NCBI GenBank assembly: GCA_008360955.1
Contig: LUCM01007409.1
Location: forward strand, 278,056-342,055
Direction of reading: 5' to 3'
Source of the DNA: Fasciolopsis buskii
Lineage: Eukaryota > Platyhelminthes > Trematoda > Plagiorchiida > Fasciolidae
Length of the DNA stretch: 64,000 bases
How positions within the stretch are numbered: position 1 is the stretch's first letter; the number at the start of each line of letters is the position of its first letter. Shown here piece after piece: positions 1-14,300 of this stretch. The notes beneath the pieces are model-generated. The model was not told the origin of the DNA and searched no databases. It saw only the letters and a list, made by a program, of their open reading frames with translations. Both the position numbers and the translations under genes were made by a program.

Positions 1-864
1 GGAATACCATCACCATCTGAATCACCTTCGAGATAGTCAGGGATTCCGTCACCATCCAGATCGTCGACCTTCTTCTTCTTCAATTTAAGCTTTTGGATTC
101 GTTTGGCAGAAAACTGACTGGTAGCATCCTCATCAAGATAATCTGGGATTCCGTCACCATCCTCATCTTCTAAATAGTCCGGTATGCCATCGCCATCACT
201 ATCTTCTTGATAGTCTGGAATACCATCACCATCTGAATCACCTTCGAGATAGTCAGGGATTCCGTCACCATCCAGATCGTCGACCTTCTTCTTCTTCAAT
301 TTAAGCTTTTGGATTCGTTTGGCAGAAAACTGACTGGTAGCATCCTCATCAAGATAATCTGGGATTCCGTCACCATCCTCATCTTCTAAATAGTCCGGTA
401 TGCCATCGCCATCACTATCTTCTTGATAGTCTGGAATACCATCACCATCTGAATCACCTTCGAGATAGTCAGGGATTCCGTCACCATCCAGATCGTCGAC
501 CTTCTTCTTCTTCAATTTAAGCTTTTGGATTCGTTTGGCAGAAAACTGACTGGTAGCATCCTCATCAAGATAATCTGGGATTCCGTCACCATCCTCATCT
601 TCTAAATAGTCCGGTATGCCATCGCCATCACTATCTTCTTGATAGTCTGGAATACCATCACCATCTGAATCACCTTCGAGATAGTCAGGGATTCCGTCAC
701 CATCCAGATCGTCGACCTTCTTCTTCTTCAATTTAAGCTTTTGGATTCGTTTGGCAGAAAACTGACTGGTAGCATCCTCATCAAGATAATCTGGGATTCC
801 GTCACCATCCTCATCTTCTAAATAGTCCGGTATGCCATCGCCATCACTATCTTCTTGATAGTCT
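1..864. repeat. Four apparently identical 216-bp tandem repeats (coding)
   Basis: Units start at 1, 217, 433 and 649. I see no base difference among the four copies. Each unit is exactly 72 codons, so copy-number change keeps the frame. The array reaches the window edge, so the true copy number is unknown. Confidence 0.95.
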
Positions 865-1568
865 GGAATACCATCACCATCTAAGTCGCCCTCAAGATAG
901 TCGGGAATCCCGTCATTGTCGAGGTCTTGGCTTAGGTGTTTGGAGATCTTCCCTCGGAATTTTTTGGGCATAAACTGTGATTTCGTGTCTGTGTCCAAAT
1001 AATCTGGGATTCCGTCACCATCGGAATCTTCTAAGTAGTCGGGAATGCCGTCACCATCACTATCCTCCAAGTAATCTGGAATACCATCACCATCAGAGTC
1101 CTCCTCTAAGTGGTCAGGAATACCATCGTTATCAGCATCCATCTGTAACTTACCTTGGATGTAGCTGGAGTCTTCATCAAGATAGTCTGGGATTCCATCT
1201 CCATCCTCATCTTCTAAATAGTCCGGAATACCATCACCATCTTCATCTTCCATGTAGTCCGGGATTCCGTCACCATCCGAATCACCCTCCAAATGGTCGG
1301 GAATTCCATCACCATCCTCGTCATCCGTAAACTCTTTTTTAGGCGCTGGCGGAACCACCTTCTTGGATGGCTTAGCTTTTGGAAGAACCTTGACTGGTTT
1401 CGTAGAAACTGGCGTGATGATTTTTGGTTTCACTGGAGCTTTCTTCGGTGGTACTTTTGACTTTGCAGAGGTTGCACATGAATCAGCTTTGCACGTTTTT
1501 GTATCAGTAGACGCGGGCTTTTTTGCCATTGAAGGTTGGGCCACCGGTTGGGATGGCTTTTTGGGTAC
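1..1568 (-). CDS. Exon 18 of repeat protein (partial): Lys/Pro linker then Tyr-bearing repeats and tandem array
   Basis: After a CTTTGCAG acceptor the exon encodes 81 residues rich in Lys, Pro and Val. Tightly spaced 12-13-residue repeats of the form [11 protein letters not shown] follow, each with a Tyr (or His) after GIPD. From about base 1,077 downward the protein is built of 72-residue units, each with four GIPD repeats and one basic patch ([13 protein letters not shown]). The exon is still open at base 1, so its end and the stop codon are outside the window. Splice phase is 0 at entry. Confidence 0.88.
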
Positions 1569-4500
1569 CTGCAAAGTTGGCGAGTCAAAAATGGGTTAAA
1601 TCCCCTAAGAAAATTCAGTTTTTGAGCTTTTTCAACACACTGCTGATAAAACCGAATTTAACTGTTGGGAAATCTTTTGGAGGATGCGACTGTTTTTTAA
1701 ATGATGGATTAAGCGATGATATCACATAGCGAATTATTTCAGGAAAATGAAATCATGACAAAACATATGAAGTAATACCGCGATAAAAGTTTCTGTATGA
1801 AATAAGTCAGTTAACGGTGAATACGGTAGCTGAAGCATCGTAGAAACTTGGTCCACCTATAAGACCTAACTTCTGAGGGGTTCCGATATAGCCGGTCGTT
1901 AATCGAGATCCAACCTTAATTCCGGAATGTCCCCACTACATCTTTGATTCACGGTTTCTCTTACTTCGACATAACCTTGCAGTTTAACTAATCCTAACTA
2001 TCTCCCTTAGACAAGAATACAAGTTGCGAAGCAATAGCCAGTTCCTAATTAAATGTTTTATGCAATGCGGCATTGACAAGCAACTTCCAGCAGTCAGTAT
2101 CGTATGAGCGGGTAACCATAAGTCGTTGGTTGATTAATCACTTATCTTACTTCGAAGATAGTACCATCCAATGATGTCAGCAAGAGGTATGCAAGGTTCA
2201 TTTGAATTCATTAAGTATAGCTATTTTAGCCCTGAAAACAGAATATCGACGACCCTCGGGATTGAGGTACATTATTGGAATGCTTTAGATGGATTGGTTG
2301 GTCTTTGACCGCCTTCCTGAGCTGTCATATCGGAAGTGTTATGTTTTGGTTACCTTGAGGTCAGTGAAAAGCAAAGTTTAAAACAATAGAAGCGGGATGA
2401 TTTCGCAGTTTTCATATGTTCGTCAATAGAAATAACATGAGAAGCAATAAACGAATCTTCAAACGATTAGTTGCATATCGCCCATGTGAACAATCCATTT
2501 ACAAATTGGTTTGCAAAAGACTTTCATTACTCCCCGTCCGAAATTGTCGGAGTTCATAAAACCTATTTTCCCTACAATTGTTCTCTAAATAAGAGAACAG
2601 GTATTTTCTGATCTGATCGCAGCCGTTTGGACTTGGGAATAAGAACGTTACCCTGGAGACTAAAGACGTATTTTGGGCTTATTGCGATTTGAGGAGGAGG
2701 AAGAAGAAGAAAAGTATGCAATAGGAGTGGATTCAGCCAGAAAGAATTGTTACATAGATTGCTGACCTTCGGTGCCTGCGCAGTCACGCTGGGTTTTGGC
2801 TTTTTTACCTCGGCTTCCTTCTTGGGCTTGACCGGAGTCGGTTTCTTGTTTACTGGAGTCTCTGCACCAGCCGCACCGGGAAGCAGAAAGCTACCCCCGG
2901 ATGGGAGTTTCTGTTCCATCTTAATGTTTCCTTCTTCCTCCTCTTGTTCTCCCTCTTCCAGTTCTCCGTCATCTTCGAAATTCAGTTCCTCAGAATCGAC
3001 CGCAGTGAATTCAGCCAGTTTGCGATTTTGCATAGGTGGATTTGGTCCTTTCGACTTGGTTTTCGCTGGGATTGACTTCTTTAAAGTTGCTGCTTGTTTG
3101 GTATCTTGTTTCTTTCCTGCGGCAGGCACCACTATTTTTGGGTTGTTTGGTTGTACTTGAATCAGTGGTTCTTCGTCTAGTTCCTCTTCACCTTCTTCCT
3201 CATTGTCTGACTGAGTCGGAGATGGTGTGGTTACCGGAACGGTTTGTAAGGGTCTCCTCGGTGGTGGACTGTTCATCATAGCACGGACTTTGATCAACTT
3301 TCGCTTGGCTTCATTAACCATGAACGTCAGGTGCTGTTCTTCCTGTGTTGGTTTGCGGATTCGCAATACCTTTTTAATCAGACCAGATGGAGAGCGGACC
3401 AGTTTGTAGTGTAAATCATCATCTCGGCGACAATCTGGAATCCCATCACCATTGGCGTCTGGGTCCAAGTGATCTGGGATTCCTGGGATAAAAAAAGATG
3501 GTTGGAAATACGTTACTACTAGAGTGCAAGGAACTAACTAATATCAGTGTGACTTTATCTAGTTAGCGGTACTCTATGAGAAGCCTATAGCAATTTTTAT
3601 AAGCGTGTTATAAAAAACACGATGCGTCACAACCGACCTAGGCCAGCTGAGAGCCGCGCGGTCCTATCGTTTGGTGATAACTTCCTGTAACACTGTTCAC
3701 CTTGATAAGTACAATTCTTTTGATTTAGTTTAAAACGGGCACAAATGAATAGCAGGTGGTAGAGAGAGAAAGCTCTCGGTATTTGTCCCCGGTCCGGGGG
3801 GAGGGGACGAAAATTATGGCATCGAAACTTGGAGTGGCATAGAGCCACATAAGGTCTCGTTAGGTCAGGTGTGATACAGAGCCGGAAGACAGCGGCTTGC
3901 AGTCTACCACTTCAATTTTCAGGGTCATAGCTGCCGGTTTCCCGATCCCGGTGTGGGTGATGATAAAGGCTAAGACGCAAGCTCCTTTTACTTTACTCAT
4001 GCGTTGAGCAGGTGATAAACAACCACGAGAATAGGAAATCTGTTGGATTTTTTGAAGTTTTCAAGTGATTTCCTATTTGAAAGTCATCTTGTTGTGACCA
4101 AGCTGACTTGGTTTGGAAACCCAAATCGAGGAAGGTTAGTAGTAGCCACGGAAACGCCTGTTCATTGATACTTTAGGTGATAACGCTGTTTTTGGCAGAT
4201 ATATTTTCTTTTCTAGCAAATTACACGAAACACCATTTAGAATACCATTCTGATTTGATAGCCCAATAAAAACATTTTAGCGGTAACAGTTACTGACGCG
4301 TTAACTTTTTGGGGTACTTATTAGCAAAGGACTTCATCATAAAGAAGTCTTTTCCATCACTCACTTCAAAATGTGGGTGAAAACTATTGCAACATGCTTG
4401 CAAGTACCCAAGGAATAGTTCGACTGCTTTTAAATATTTCTCTTTGGCTTTAAAACAATGTTTAGAAAGGATAGTTCATCTTAGATGCGAACTACAGGAT

Positions 4501-7500
4501 AAAGTTTCCAGACTAACAGTTATTTTAAAAGTTTTGGGGAACCATTTCGAAGAAACTGACCAGATTCCTCGAATACATCACAATAGGATTACGCATTCAC
4601 TTGTGTTAGAGGATATTTTTGAGAACATTCAAACTAAACACACACACACACACACATATACAAACGCACAGTGAGTTACATTTCGCCTTCTGAGGGCTGT
4701 GACAATATGAGGAAAACTAACCGTCGTTGTCATCGTCATCATCCACATGGTTAAGCAGACCATCCATATCGGAATCCTGAGTTCGATCGATTTTCCCGTC
4801 GTTATCCATATCGTTGTCCAAGTGATCAGGGATCCCATCACAGTCCTTGTCATTCGGATCGCCCAAATCTACATTCATCAGATTAGCCTCATTTCGTGCA
4901 ATTTCGGCTGTTTTGATTGAAGAAGAGAAGAAAATGACGATAAGCGCAACGAATTTTAAACAATAATTGTTCTATGAATAGACTATGCTACTAATTTGGG
5001 ATTTACGAGCTAGTCAGGCAGTTTCCCTTGTAGCATTCTTTTACATGCAAAAGTACAAACAAGTTGGATACTTCATCATACTGTTTTAGTTTAACCATGC
5101 CCGCTATTAGGATGTTTCCATTTTGGGATAGACAATTGATCTCGTACGCACTAACGGCACGTAAAGATCATGCACGGCGTACAACTACATCACAGGATAT
5201 ATCATTTCTCGTGAATCAGTTTCTGATTTTCGTTAAACTAGGCCACATGATTATGCTGATGTATTTGACAACTGGGGTATGGTATCCTTCAGCTTCTGAC
5301 CTAGATACAATCCTGGGTGCGTTTATGTTAGTACACTGATCTTGGCTTGAATTTTCAGTTTTCCGTTCGGATATATTCTGTTGTTTTTCCTATCGTTTAT
5401 TATCCCATGGAGACAGTTTAGTGTCGATTGCGTGCAGTTTGGCTCCAATGCTTCCCTTATCGCACGGTCACTGGTGCACAGTAATTAAACAAACAAGTGA
5501 ACAATCAGATTTTATTCTTTTTAAGTGCTGCATACCGCAAGCACAACTTCACTTTTGTTGAACTCCAAACTTTGGAACTCTAAGATGGCCTTTTCATTAA
5601 AGCGTGGAAATTCACCACTATGGTGGTTCGTATCCGAGTGAAGAATTTTCATGTGATTTACGCCAGGCTGTGGCGTGACTGGGTCTAGGAATTCACATGT
5701 GCTGTAAACGCGTACTGTATCGAAGTATCTGGGCTGAGTAACTGCGACCACTGGCCACTAGTCGATGTAAGAATTCGTAAGTGGATACATTTGTTCTTGT
5801 GGGTAGTATCGTACACGAACGATAAGACAAAATTACTACAGAAAGAAACGATCCACCCACGGGTTGTTGCAGCTCATCGGGTGTGTGGGTACGGTACTTC
5901 CTCGCTCAATCACCTCCATAGCCTCGTTCAAAAAGTGAAATGAATGCATCGAGAGCTCTTTTACGAGTTTTGCTTAGATCACAGCCGTGCACCTTATACA
6001 TGTGTAAAGACTTCCGGATTTTCCAATGAAAGGGAAAATGTAGATTTATTGGTTTAGAATCACCAAAAGATCTCAAATTCCGTCTAGAATATGGAAGATG
6101 AGAATGAGCCGTACTGATGGAAACTGACTTTAAGAAAATTATACCACTATTTTCAGCTTGAACTGATATTCTGCACTTGCGTGCGCCGGAATTTCGAGAC
6201 AGTCAAGTTTCGTTTCGGTACATTTTCCTTGAATTCACTTTACAATCAATCCGAGGTTAGTAACGTGCATTACTTTCAGCTCCAGAGACAATTCCCTGAA
6301 TGAAGCGGATAGGTCGCCTAGCCGCCAGCAATTTACTTGTCTTGCTCTACTGTCACTGAATCGCTGGTTTTGGTGATCGGCATTTCGACGCGAAGTTGAT
6401 TGGTGTTATTGCCTCTCTCTCTCTCTCTACCAAATAGAGCCTTACCACCAGTTTCATTCTGTTATGGTCCAGGCCAAAAGTCGGATCGCAATTGGTCGCT
6501 ATCTTTCTTTATACGTCATCCGTAGCTGTCTTTTCGGTCTCTCCCCCCACAACCATATGGCTGCGTTCGACACATCCGATACGGATGAGACTCCGACACA
6601 GAAATACACACATACTCACAATGGAAGAGTAATGCGTAGTACCGTTAGATAATTTGCCACATGACAACAAACCGAGCATATATAACACGAAATAAGACGT
6701 TCTTCATCAAGTAAGCTAAATGATTAAATATTTACTTCTTTTTGTTTGGATTTGGTGGATTCAGGTGAAAGGTACAAAGTACGCATGATGTTGAACGTGA
6801 CATGGCATAGTAAAGATGTACCGGTTGCTAATCAAGAACCGTAATAATGCACTGAGGCAGTTCCTCTTGTGTATTATCATCACAGATACTTTCTAGCATG
6901 CTTCGACTTTATTTTCACTAGAAATGCGAGTTACGATGGCGAGCGAACGATTCCGAATCACTTTGACCATTGATTTAATGCTAAATTAAAGCAAGATTAC
7001 ACTACTGTATCATGCATATCTCTGACTGCCTAGAATAGACAACATCATACGCTAATTTACAGGATAAAAATGATGGTGGTAAAACAACGAGGATTGGGTG
7101 TCTGAACGCATGCGATCATCCTTGGTAAATTCACTAAGAATAGCATAGTGAACAATAACCGTTTAACAGCTCCCCGTTCTCGACCTTCGGGTTGTAGCCG
7201 TTAGGAAATTTAGCCAAATATAAGGGCATAATGATGCGAATACCCTCGACACGATTGCTAACTGTAACCAGGGTTAATTTCACAAGATAAGTAGACAAAG
7301 AGATCGGTGAATGGAGTACACAGATGTGAAATAAGATGGGGAAAAAGATGAAAGACAGTTATAAGCCATAAACATGAGACAAAACTAAGAGTAAATTGCA
7401 TTAGTTGAGTAGGTTTTAGTGTGGAATAGGACTTTCACACTCCCTCAAAACGAGGTAGAATTCGTTCTTAGACACGCTTTTTGAAATGAAGTCATAACTG

Positions 7501-10500
7501 ACGATGGTCTGGTGAATTGCTGAAAATTCACGTGACCATTATTACTGTCGATGTCCGGAAGGAAACGGAGACCGCTGAGTGTGGATCATTAGATTTTTAA
7601 TACAGCCAGAACAAATGACCACACAAGTTGGACAATGATACACATACACACACACCCTTAAATGCTGGTCACATCGACCGTTTCGCTCACCGATTGACCA
7701 AATCCAATGTCTCTTATTAATCAATGCATACAATACGCTATTAAGTGGGACACAAGCATTGAAATTGTCCATTCGGTTTTTATTTTCATTAAAAACTTTG
7801 GAAACTGGATTGCCGGAAAATAATTTGGGTACCGTTCCCCAGTAATTTAGTGTGATTTGGTAATAAAAAACTGATACACGCCCTGTTTATAAACTGGGCA
7901 TGTAGTGGGACATTGTATTCTTATTCTATATGGTTTGGGCAGTCCAAGTTTCGATTCTATGCCTGTGCGATTCTTCATTCTTCCGGTGTGCTTTTTTATC
8001 CACGACCCAGTCAACGGAATACCGATATACGCGATTTGTGTTTTCATTTCCGGACATAAAATGATGGTATCTAATAGCACAGAGAAAAGCAATTTTTACG
8101 TAACTCAGAAGGATTCCGGGGAAATTAGTGTCTCCGGAAATTATAACGGAAATGCGAGCAGATTGGCCCAATGATATGCACCTGTCACAACGATCTTGGT
8201 ATGTCGCGTAACAACACATCTGCTTCCTTATCCTACCGTTCCACCGACGGTTTCCCGTTTTTCTAGTTCAGTTTTTGTCTTTTTCTTCCGCTGCTTTTTT
8301 GTTGGTTGCTTCTCCCGAATCAGCCACCAACTGCCTTGACCATTTTAAACGGTCAGTCAATCATTGTACAGAAACGATCATGTATCACCCACGTACAGGT
8401 GTGTACGTATCATGTGTCGTGTGCTATTTTCGGTTGTCTGTTTGAACATGGCTGTAAAGATGCATACCAATCATATTCTAAAACATGAACAATCGTGATT
8501 TTGACAGTAAATCAATGACATACCACTGGAAATAGATTCTTCCAATTTTATCAAGCAACAAACCCTTTATTAACAAAATCTAAACTGGAAGACAATACCC
8601 TTACATAAAACCCGTCAAGATAAAAGGACGTTTCGCAAATAGGAGAATATGACATGACCCGAGTTGGTTACTCAGGTGTAAATGGTTCACCTTAGAGACT
8701 GACCAGTCAAAGTGAGAAACATTGTCATATAGTTACGAAGGGAGGCGAGTCTGATAAAGCCTTCGGTGATGGAGCTGTTGCATTGGACGTACTCATTAGC
8801 AGACTGGTGCATTCCTATTCAACATTGCTTTTGAATTAATTAGTGAACGACGTAACAGAATCAGCAGTGCGTCATGGATCTAAAAGATAGGCAACAACTG
8901 AGCTTGAGACGCCCTCTTTTTAACGCTTAATCCAACGAGGCTGGTGCTCTTTAATTCAGTTGCGCGGAAAACTTGCGGTTTTCATGCTGGTGTGATCACG
9001 GATTGGGTCTAAGCAAAAGCGATCTTGAGCGAAGCATGATCTGAGTCCACAAGTGTGAATCAGCATGACTGACTTTAGAAAGGGTTACTAGGTAACCTGC
9101 CTAGATCGAATTGTTTGTAATTTAAATCCAATTGTTTTGTCTTAATATACCGCTACAAGGAAGTACCGTTGATGGATTTAAAAAACACGAGAATCTGTTC
9201 GACTGAGTTACCCATCGTGCTCGTTCTTACTAAGTGGATCACAAATGAACTGTCTTTAAGCTTACCTGGAATGGCTTCCAAGAAACGTTTGTGCTTGTAA
9301 AGTAAGAAGGACATGGAATCGGGATCCTGATGATCTGGAATACCGTCATTGTCATCGTCGTCGTCCAAGTGATCAGGGATTCCATCTCCGTCGGTATCAC
9401 GTGGTTGACAATCGATAATTCCATCCCCGTTGGAATCTTCGTCTTCTTTATCTACATGTTGTAGGTAAGTCAAAGTCAAACATAACTGCGATCAGTGTGC
9501 GACCTATGCGAAAAAGCCCAAATTTCTTACAAACTGGCATATGTTGTTTTTCATGTTCACTCCATCGGAACCCGTTGAAATTCTCGAGTAGTCTACCTAG
9601 TGTTGATCAAGTTGAAAAAGAAATCGTGCAAACAAGAATGTTGGTTGTGAAGTACTGCTGTTTGTATTGAGTTTAATGCGACTTTACTAGACTGAACAGC
9701 ACCTGACCGAGCCAAATTATTCTAGTCCTACATAGTGAACTAAAATGGTCAATATTTCATTCTCGTAGAGGTACTGAATTCTGGATATTACGACTTAATG
9801 AAACTGCGTCCTTTTTAATACAGTATTAGCAATTGCCGATAAGAATATCCTCTTATATTTGATAAAAACTACCACGCGTCACCTGATTTCGACGAGCAAA
9901 GTTCAGCCTTTAGCAGCAAAACTTGGATCTCCCAAGTCAGGTTGGTTTTGCATTTGTTCCTTCACCGGAGGATCGTCGAAATGTAATGGGAATCTGCCCA
10001 CCTAATCAGAAGAACTGGGAAGCAATCAGTCAGCACCAACATTATGACCTATTTTATGGACAGTTTTATAAAGCAAGTTGAATCAGCTTTACTTTTTCCA
10101 GCTGTCGCAGTTATCGAATTGAAAATCACTCCCGTCGGAATCGAAAGATCTGATCAGGACCTGGGATGGCAGGTCAAAACAGATGCATTTCGAAGCTGAT
10201 AACCATTACCCTATAGAAATCCAGGCATGGGCATGCTGGTGCCCATGGTGCTTCGGAGGCTGGTGAAAGAGCTACGAGGACCCACATCGCATTGAGCGCC
10301 AATTAACCTAAGGATACGCATTTTTAAATTGCAGCTTTGCGAAGCGCTTCCGGTGAGCGGAGCAGTTCATTTGGGGAAAATATATGAGCATTGTGCAGAA
10401 AAGACAATATCCACCATCCGAGATTAAAGTTAAGCTAAATAAGATCATCAGAAGCTCCTCTCATGACAAGAAAATTCCACGGTGATATCCAAGAAATCGG

Positions 10501-11290
10501 TCACAATGGTAAGAATAATTGGTGCAATGATGATTAATCACCTAGATCAAGATGGAACCTAGTTTGTTTCATTGCAATTCTCCCTACCAGCGACATGCCC
10601 AACCAGTTTAGGATAATTCCAATCCCTAATTCAGCTGTTACTGGAGAAAGAAAGGCACCTTATTTTTTGACATAACGATGAAATCCATACATGCGAAGTT
10701 GGCAAACGGATGTTTGGTAGTAAACGCTACTTGAACCCTCAGAATATTGGATTCGTCAGACTGAAATTGACATAGCCCATTAAAGGTTCTATACATCAGT
10801 GACTGTTCAAATATTTATGATCATGTTTGACTAACACGTATTCATCTTTCAAGTCATCTATATCTCATAAAAATTTCATATGCCAACACATCTGGTGTGA
10901 GAAGCTGTCTTTTTGTTCTGCTACGTAGGCTTATTGTACTATCAGCCAGAAGTAAGCTGCACTCACGGCAACGGTCGAAGTCACTTACCTGGAATGCCAT
11001 CGTTATCATCATCGTCATCCCACTCGTTTAAGATTCCGTCGTTATCACTGTCCTGTTAACGGGGATTTGAAAAAAGAATAAGAAGCATTTCGGCAGCAGA
11101 AGTCTGCGCTCGTGTAATCCTAATCCATGACGAATGTCCACAATGATTATATGGTGAGCAGAAACTGGAACCTTATCCACTAGAGAGGAACAATGTGCTC
11201 AGTGTGAAAATAGTCCAACCGTAAAAATCAAGTAACCCAATGAATTGTAGCTCATCTACAGTGAATAAGTTGTAAATTTTCATCTACTTC

Positions 11291-11336
<46 letters not shown>

Positions 11337-14300
11337 ATTTATATATATAACACTAGCTTGAAAGCCAGCATGGGGCCAACATAAGAACATATAAATGGAG
11401 TGATACATAAATGAGTAGGAGGAAGAGGAATAGTAAAAATAATGATAGCAATAAACAGCGACAATCCAGTTGTTTTTTGCGTATCGAGTTCAACAGGCTC
11501 CTGTGTAATAGAGAATAAATTCTAGTCTTAGGTGAGTATTTTACGCGTATGCGTGTCTGTGAGCACTGTGATTATGCTTCATTATTAGATAGCATCCCGA
11601 GTGTTAATACTCTTACTTTGAGCGTTATACAACGAACGCATATGATTTCAAGACAGTTTCCTAGTTTCTAAAGAACTCAAAAGGGTGCAACTTCAGTGGG
11701 AAAGAAGCTGAGTTCCTGACTGAATATGGTCACCCGCCACCTGGCTATCAGTACGGATTAGAGTAAATAAACTTGGTCTTTTAGATTGTGAATATCAACT
11801 TTCGTCCTGGTCTCACCTGTTTGTTATCAAAATACCCGTCGTTGTCGTCATCTGGATCGATAATGTCCGGAATTCCGTCACAATCGTGATCTTGTAAATG
11901 GTCGGGAATACCATCATTATCCATGTCGTCGTCCAGGCTGTCAGGGACTCCATCTTTGTCCAGATCCTGGAAGAAATCATTTGTGCCATCCCCATCGGAA
12001 TCTTGGTCATTGTGATCTGGTATACCATCGTTATCGTCATCTTTATCTAGTATGTCGGGGATTCCATCCTGAGTTGCGGGAGAGGATGTGTAGTATTCAG
12101 AGAAAGGCATGCCAGGAAATTTAATGAGTAAAATCTTGCTACTGTTTATTCATCAGTAGCCAAATTAATCATAAGCAATCATTGTCCCAGAAACAAACCA
12201 TGGGGGCTGATTTGTTCCGCCATAAGCCAAACATGAACCCACTCAAGTCGTCCACGAAAACGTCGTCTGCTGTTCATTTGGCCACTTGGAGTTGCGGGTG
12301 CATATGCTTCTTATTAACCACGATTCCCATTTGTTGTGGCGAACTGCAGCATAAGCACTCGAGATACCGTGTGGTGCGCAGGTCTTCAGAAAATACGTTT
12401 GCGTTGATTTAGTTATTTCTGTTTCAACTCAAACCATTATCATTTTGCCATTTTGAATATGTTGTTCAGTACAAACAAAAGAAGATGTGAGTTATTTGGA
12501 GAAGAAATAGAAGAAGAGCAATTAAGCAGATAAACTCTGACCGTAGGTCTTAAATGCCAAACCGACATCCACCGACTACAGTACATAACCTGAGTGGCCA
12601 ATACTTGGTAGTAATTCTGAAGTATTTACCAGTACCCTATTGTTATTTTTACTGGTTGTAATCCCCTATAAACAGGTAACTCGTTCCCACTCTTATCTGA
12701 CTGACTGAAATTGTATTACAGATATGTTTCTGATTTTTGAGCCAAATATGTGCAACATATGCTGTTACCATTTTGTGGAAGATCTGACAATTGATTACTT
12801 AACCCAGGACTGGTGGTCGAAAACTCAGGGATTAATCCCGTCTAGCGCAGCCCCAGGTTATAAATAAAGAGAGTGGCTCCTAACTTGGTATACAGTCCTG
12901 AAATTGGCGGAAGAGCAGCACAAGTTCCCCGAGGACGTGGTAGATGTTAGATTGATTTGCACTCTCCAGTTTCTTCGACGTACGCGGAGAAAAGCTGTAT
13001 TTACTCGGAGAGTCCCCAGTTTTCGGACAGGTGGACGGCAGCCACATTAATAGTTAGTCTTGAATAATGTATTGGTCATAGTCATCGAATAAGCTGCCGT
13101 GAACAAGAAGCGGCAGTGTTGGGAATGTGGTGACTCTGCCCGGCAAGGGGTATGAGAGTCCGTGGGTGTCAGTTTTATGCGATGAGTGTATACCGTCCCT
13201 AAATAAGACCTTGGCCCTGTCTTTACTTGGAGATGATTTGTGCAAGTAGAGGAGACTGAACCAAAATTACCGGTTACCGGGTTTTACAGAATCTCCAGGC
13301 ATCGAGTCGCTGAACTAAAACTGATCAACGGCTGGCAGACATGTTTCATTCAGTTGCCCTGCAGAACAATCCAAGACTCAAAGTGAGGTCCCCTAAGACA
13401 ACACTTTACTTCGGTTTTGACAGCCGGACCCCCCAGAAGAACTAGAAATTCAGTAGATAATCCATGATAGGAAGAAACAATCTGGAAGTAACATGTGTAA
13501 TGGACCATACGCAAAAGGGCCTTCTTCCCTTTTCCTTTTGCATTGATTTTCTTTTTGGTCACACTTCCGATGGCACTATAACTATAAACAGACCCGTGTA
13601 ATATAACAGCATATATACGTATATGTATATAATAGAGGTTAGAAGGCGTACATTGAGTTATAACGTTTATCGTAACGTCCACAGACTCGTTTAACAATGA
13701 GTCCCAGTATGGATTGAAATGTCACAGTAAACGCTATAACTCAGTGTACACCTTCTAACCTCTAAAATATGCAACCTGAGCTGTAGATATTTTCTTTCAT
13801 ATACAGATATATATCTATATGCTTGCCCGTAAAACACCTGCACATTTCGAAGATTTTGCGGCAATGATACCGCCTGCCGAATTGGATCGCCATCAGAAGA
13901 CTGGTGTTTTGCAAAACGGGAGTCAAATCGTATAAAGAGTATACACTGAAAGGGTCTTTCGGAGACTGCCCCTTCTCGTGTCCGAGTACTTTCCCATGAA
14001 ATTCCAAGGAGTCTCATCTGTGGACGATTGTGGAGGTTTCCACGGTGCATTGATGCAAAACTTTAGTAAACGTCACGTTCTTGTTTATCCCCGCTTCAGA
14101 CTATATCTGTCCACACGCTCTAACATATTGGTGCCAAACTGAGAAAGTGCTACGACTCTGAAAATATCCCAAAGCATCCAGCTGATATACGCGCAAACTT
14201 CGGCACTTAGGTCTCGTATCCGAAAAATCCCGCGTCACTTAAAAAAAATAAAATAGGATTTAATCCCTTGAATTAGAAGGAAGTCTTTTAGATTCAACAT

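Noticed and set aside
1..864. Regular array resembling a CRISPR or satellite
   Set aside because: The 216-bp units are adjacent with no variable spacers and are open coding sequence for calcium-binding repeats.
2747..3160. 137-codon plus-strand frame with Ser/Pro runs
   Set aside because: It is the antisense shadow of exon 17, whose splice sites and repeat motifs support the minus strand.
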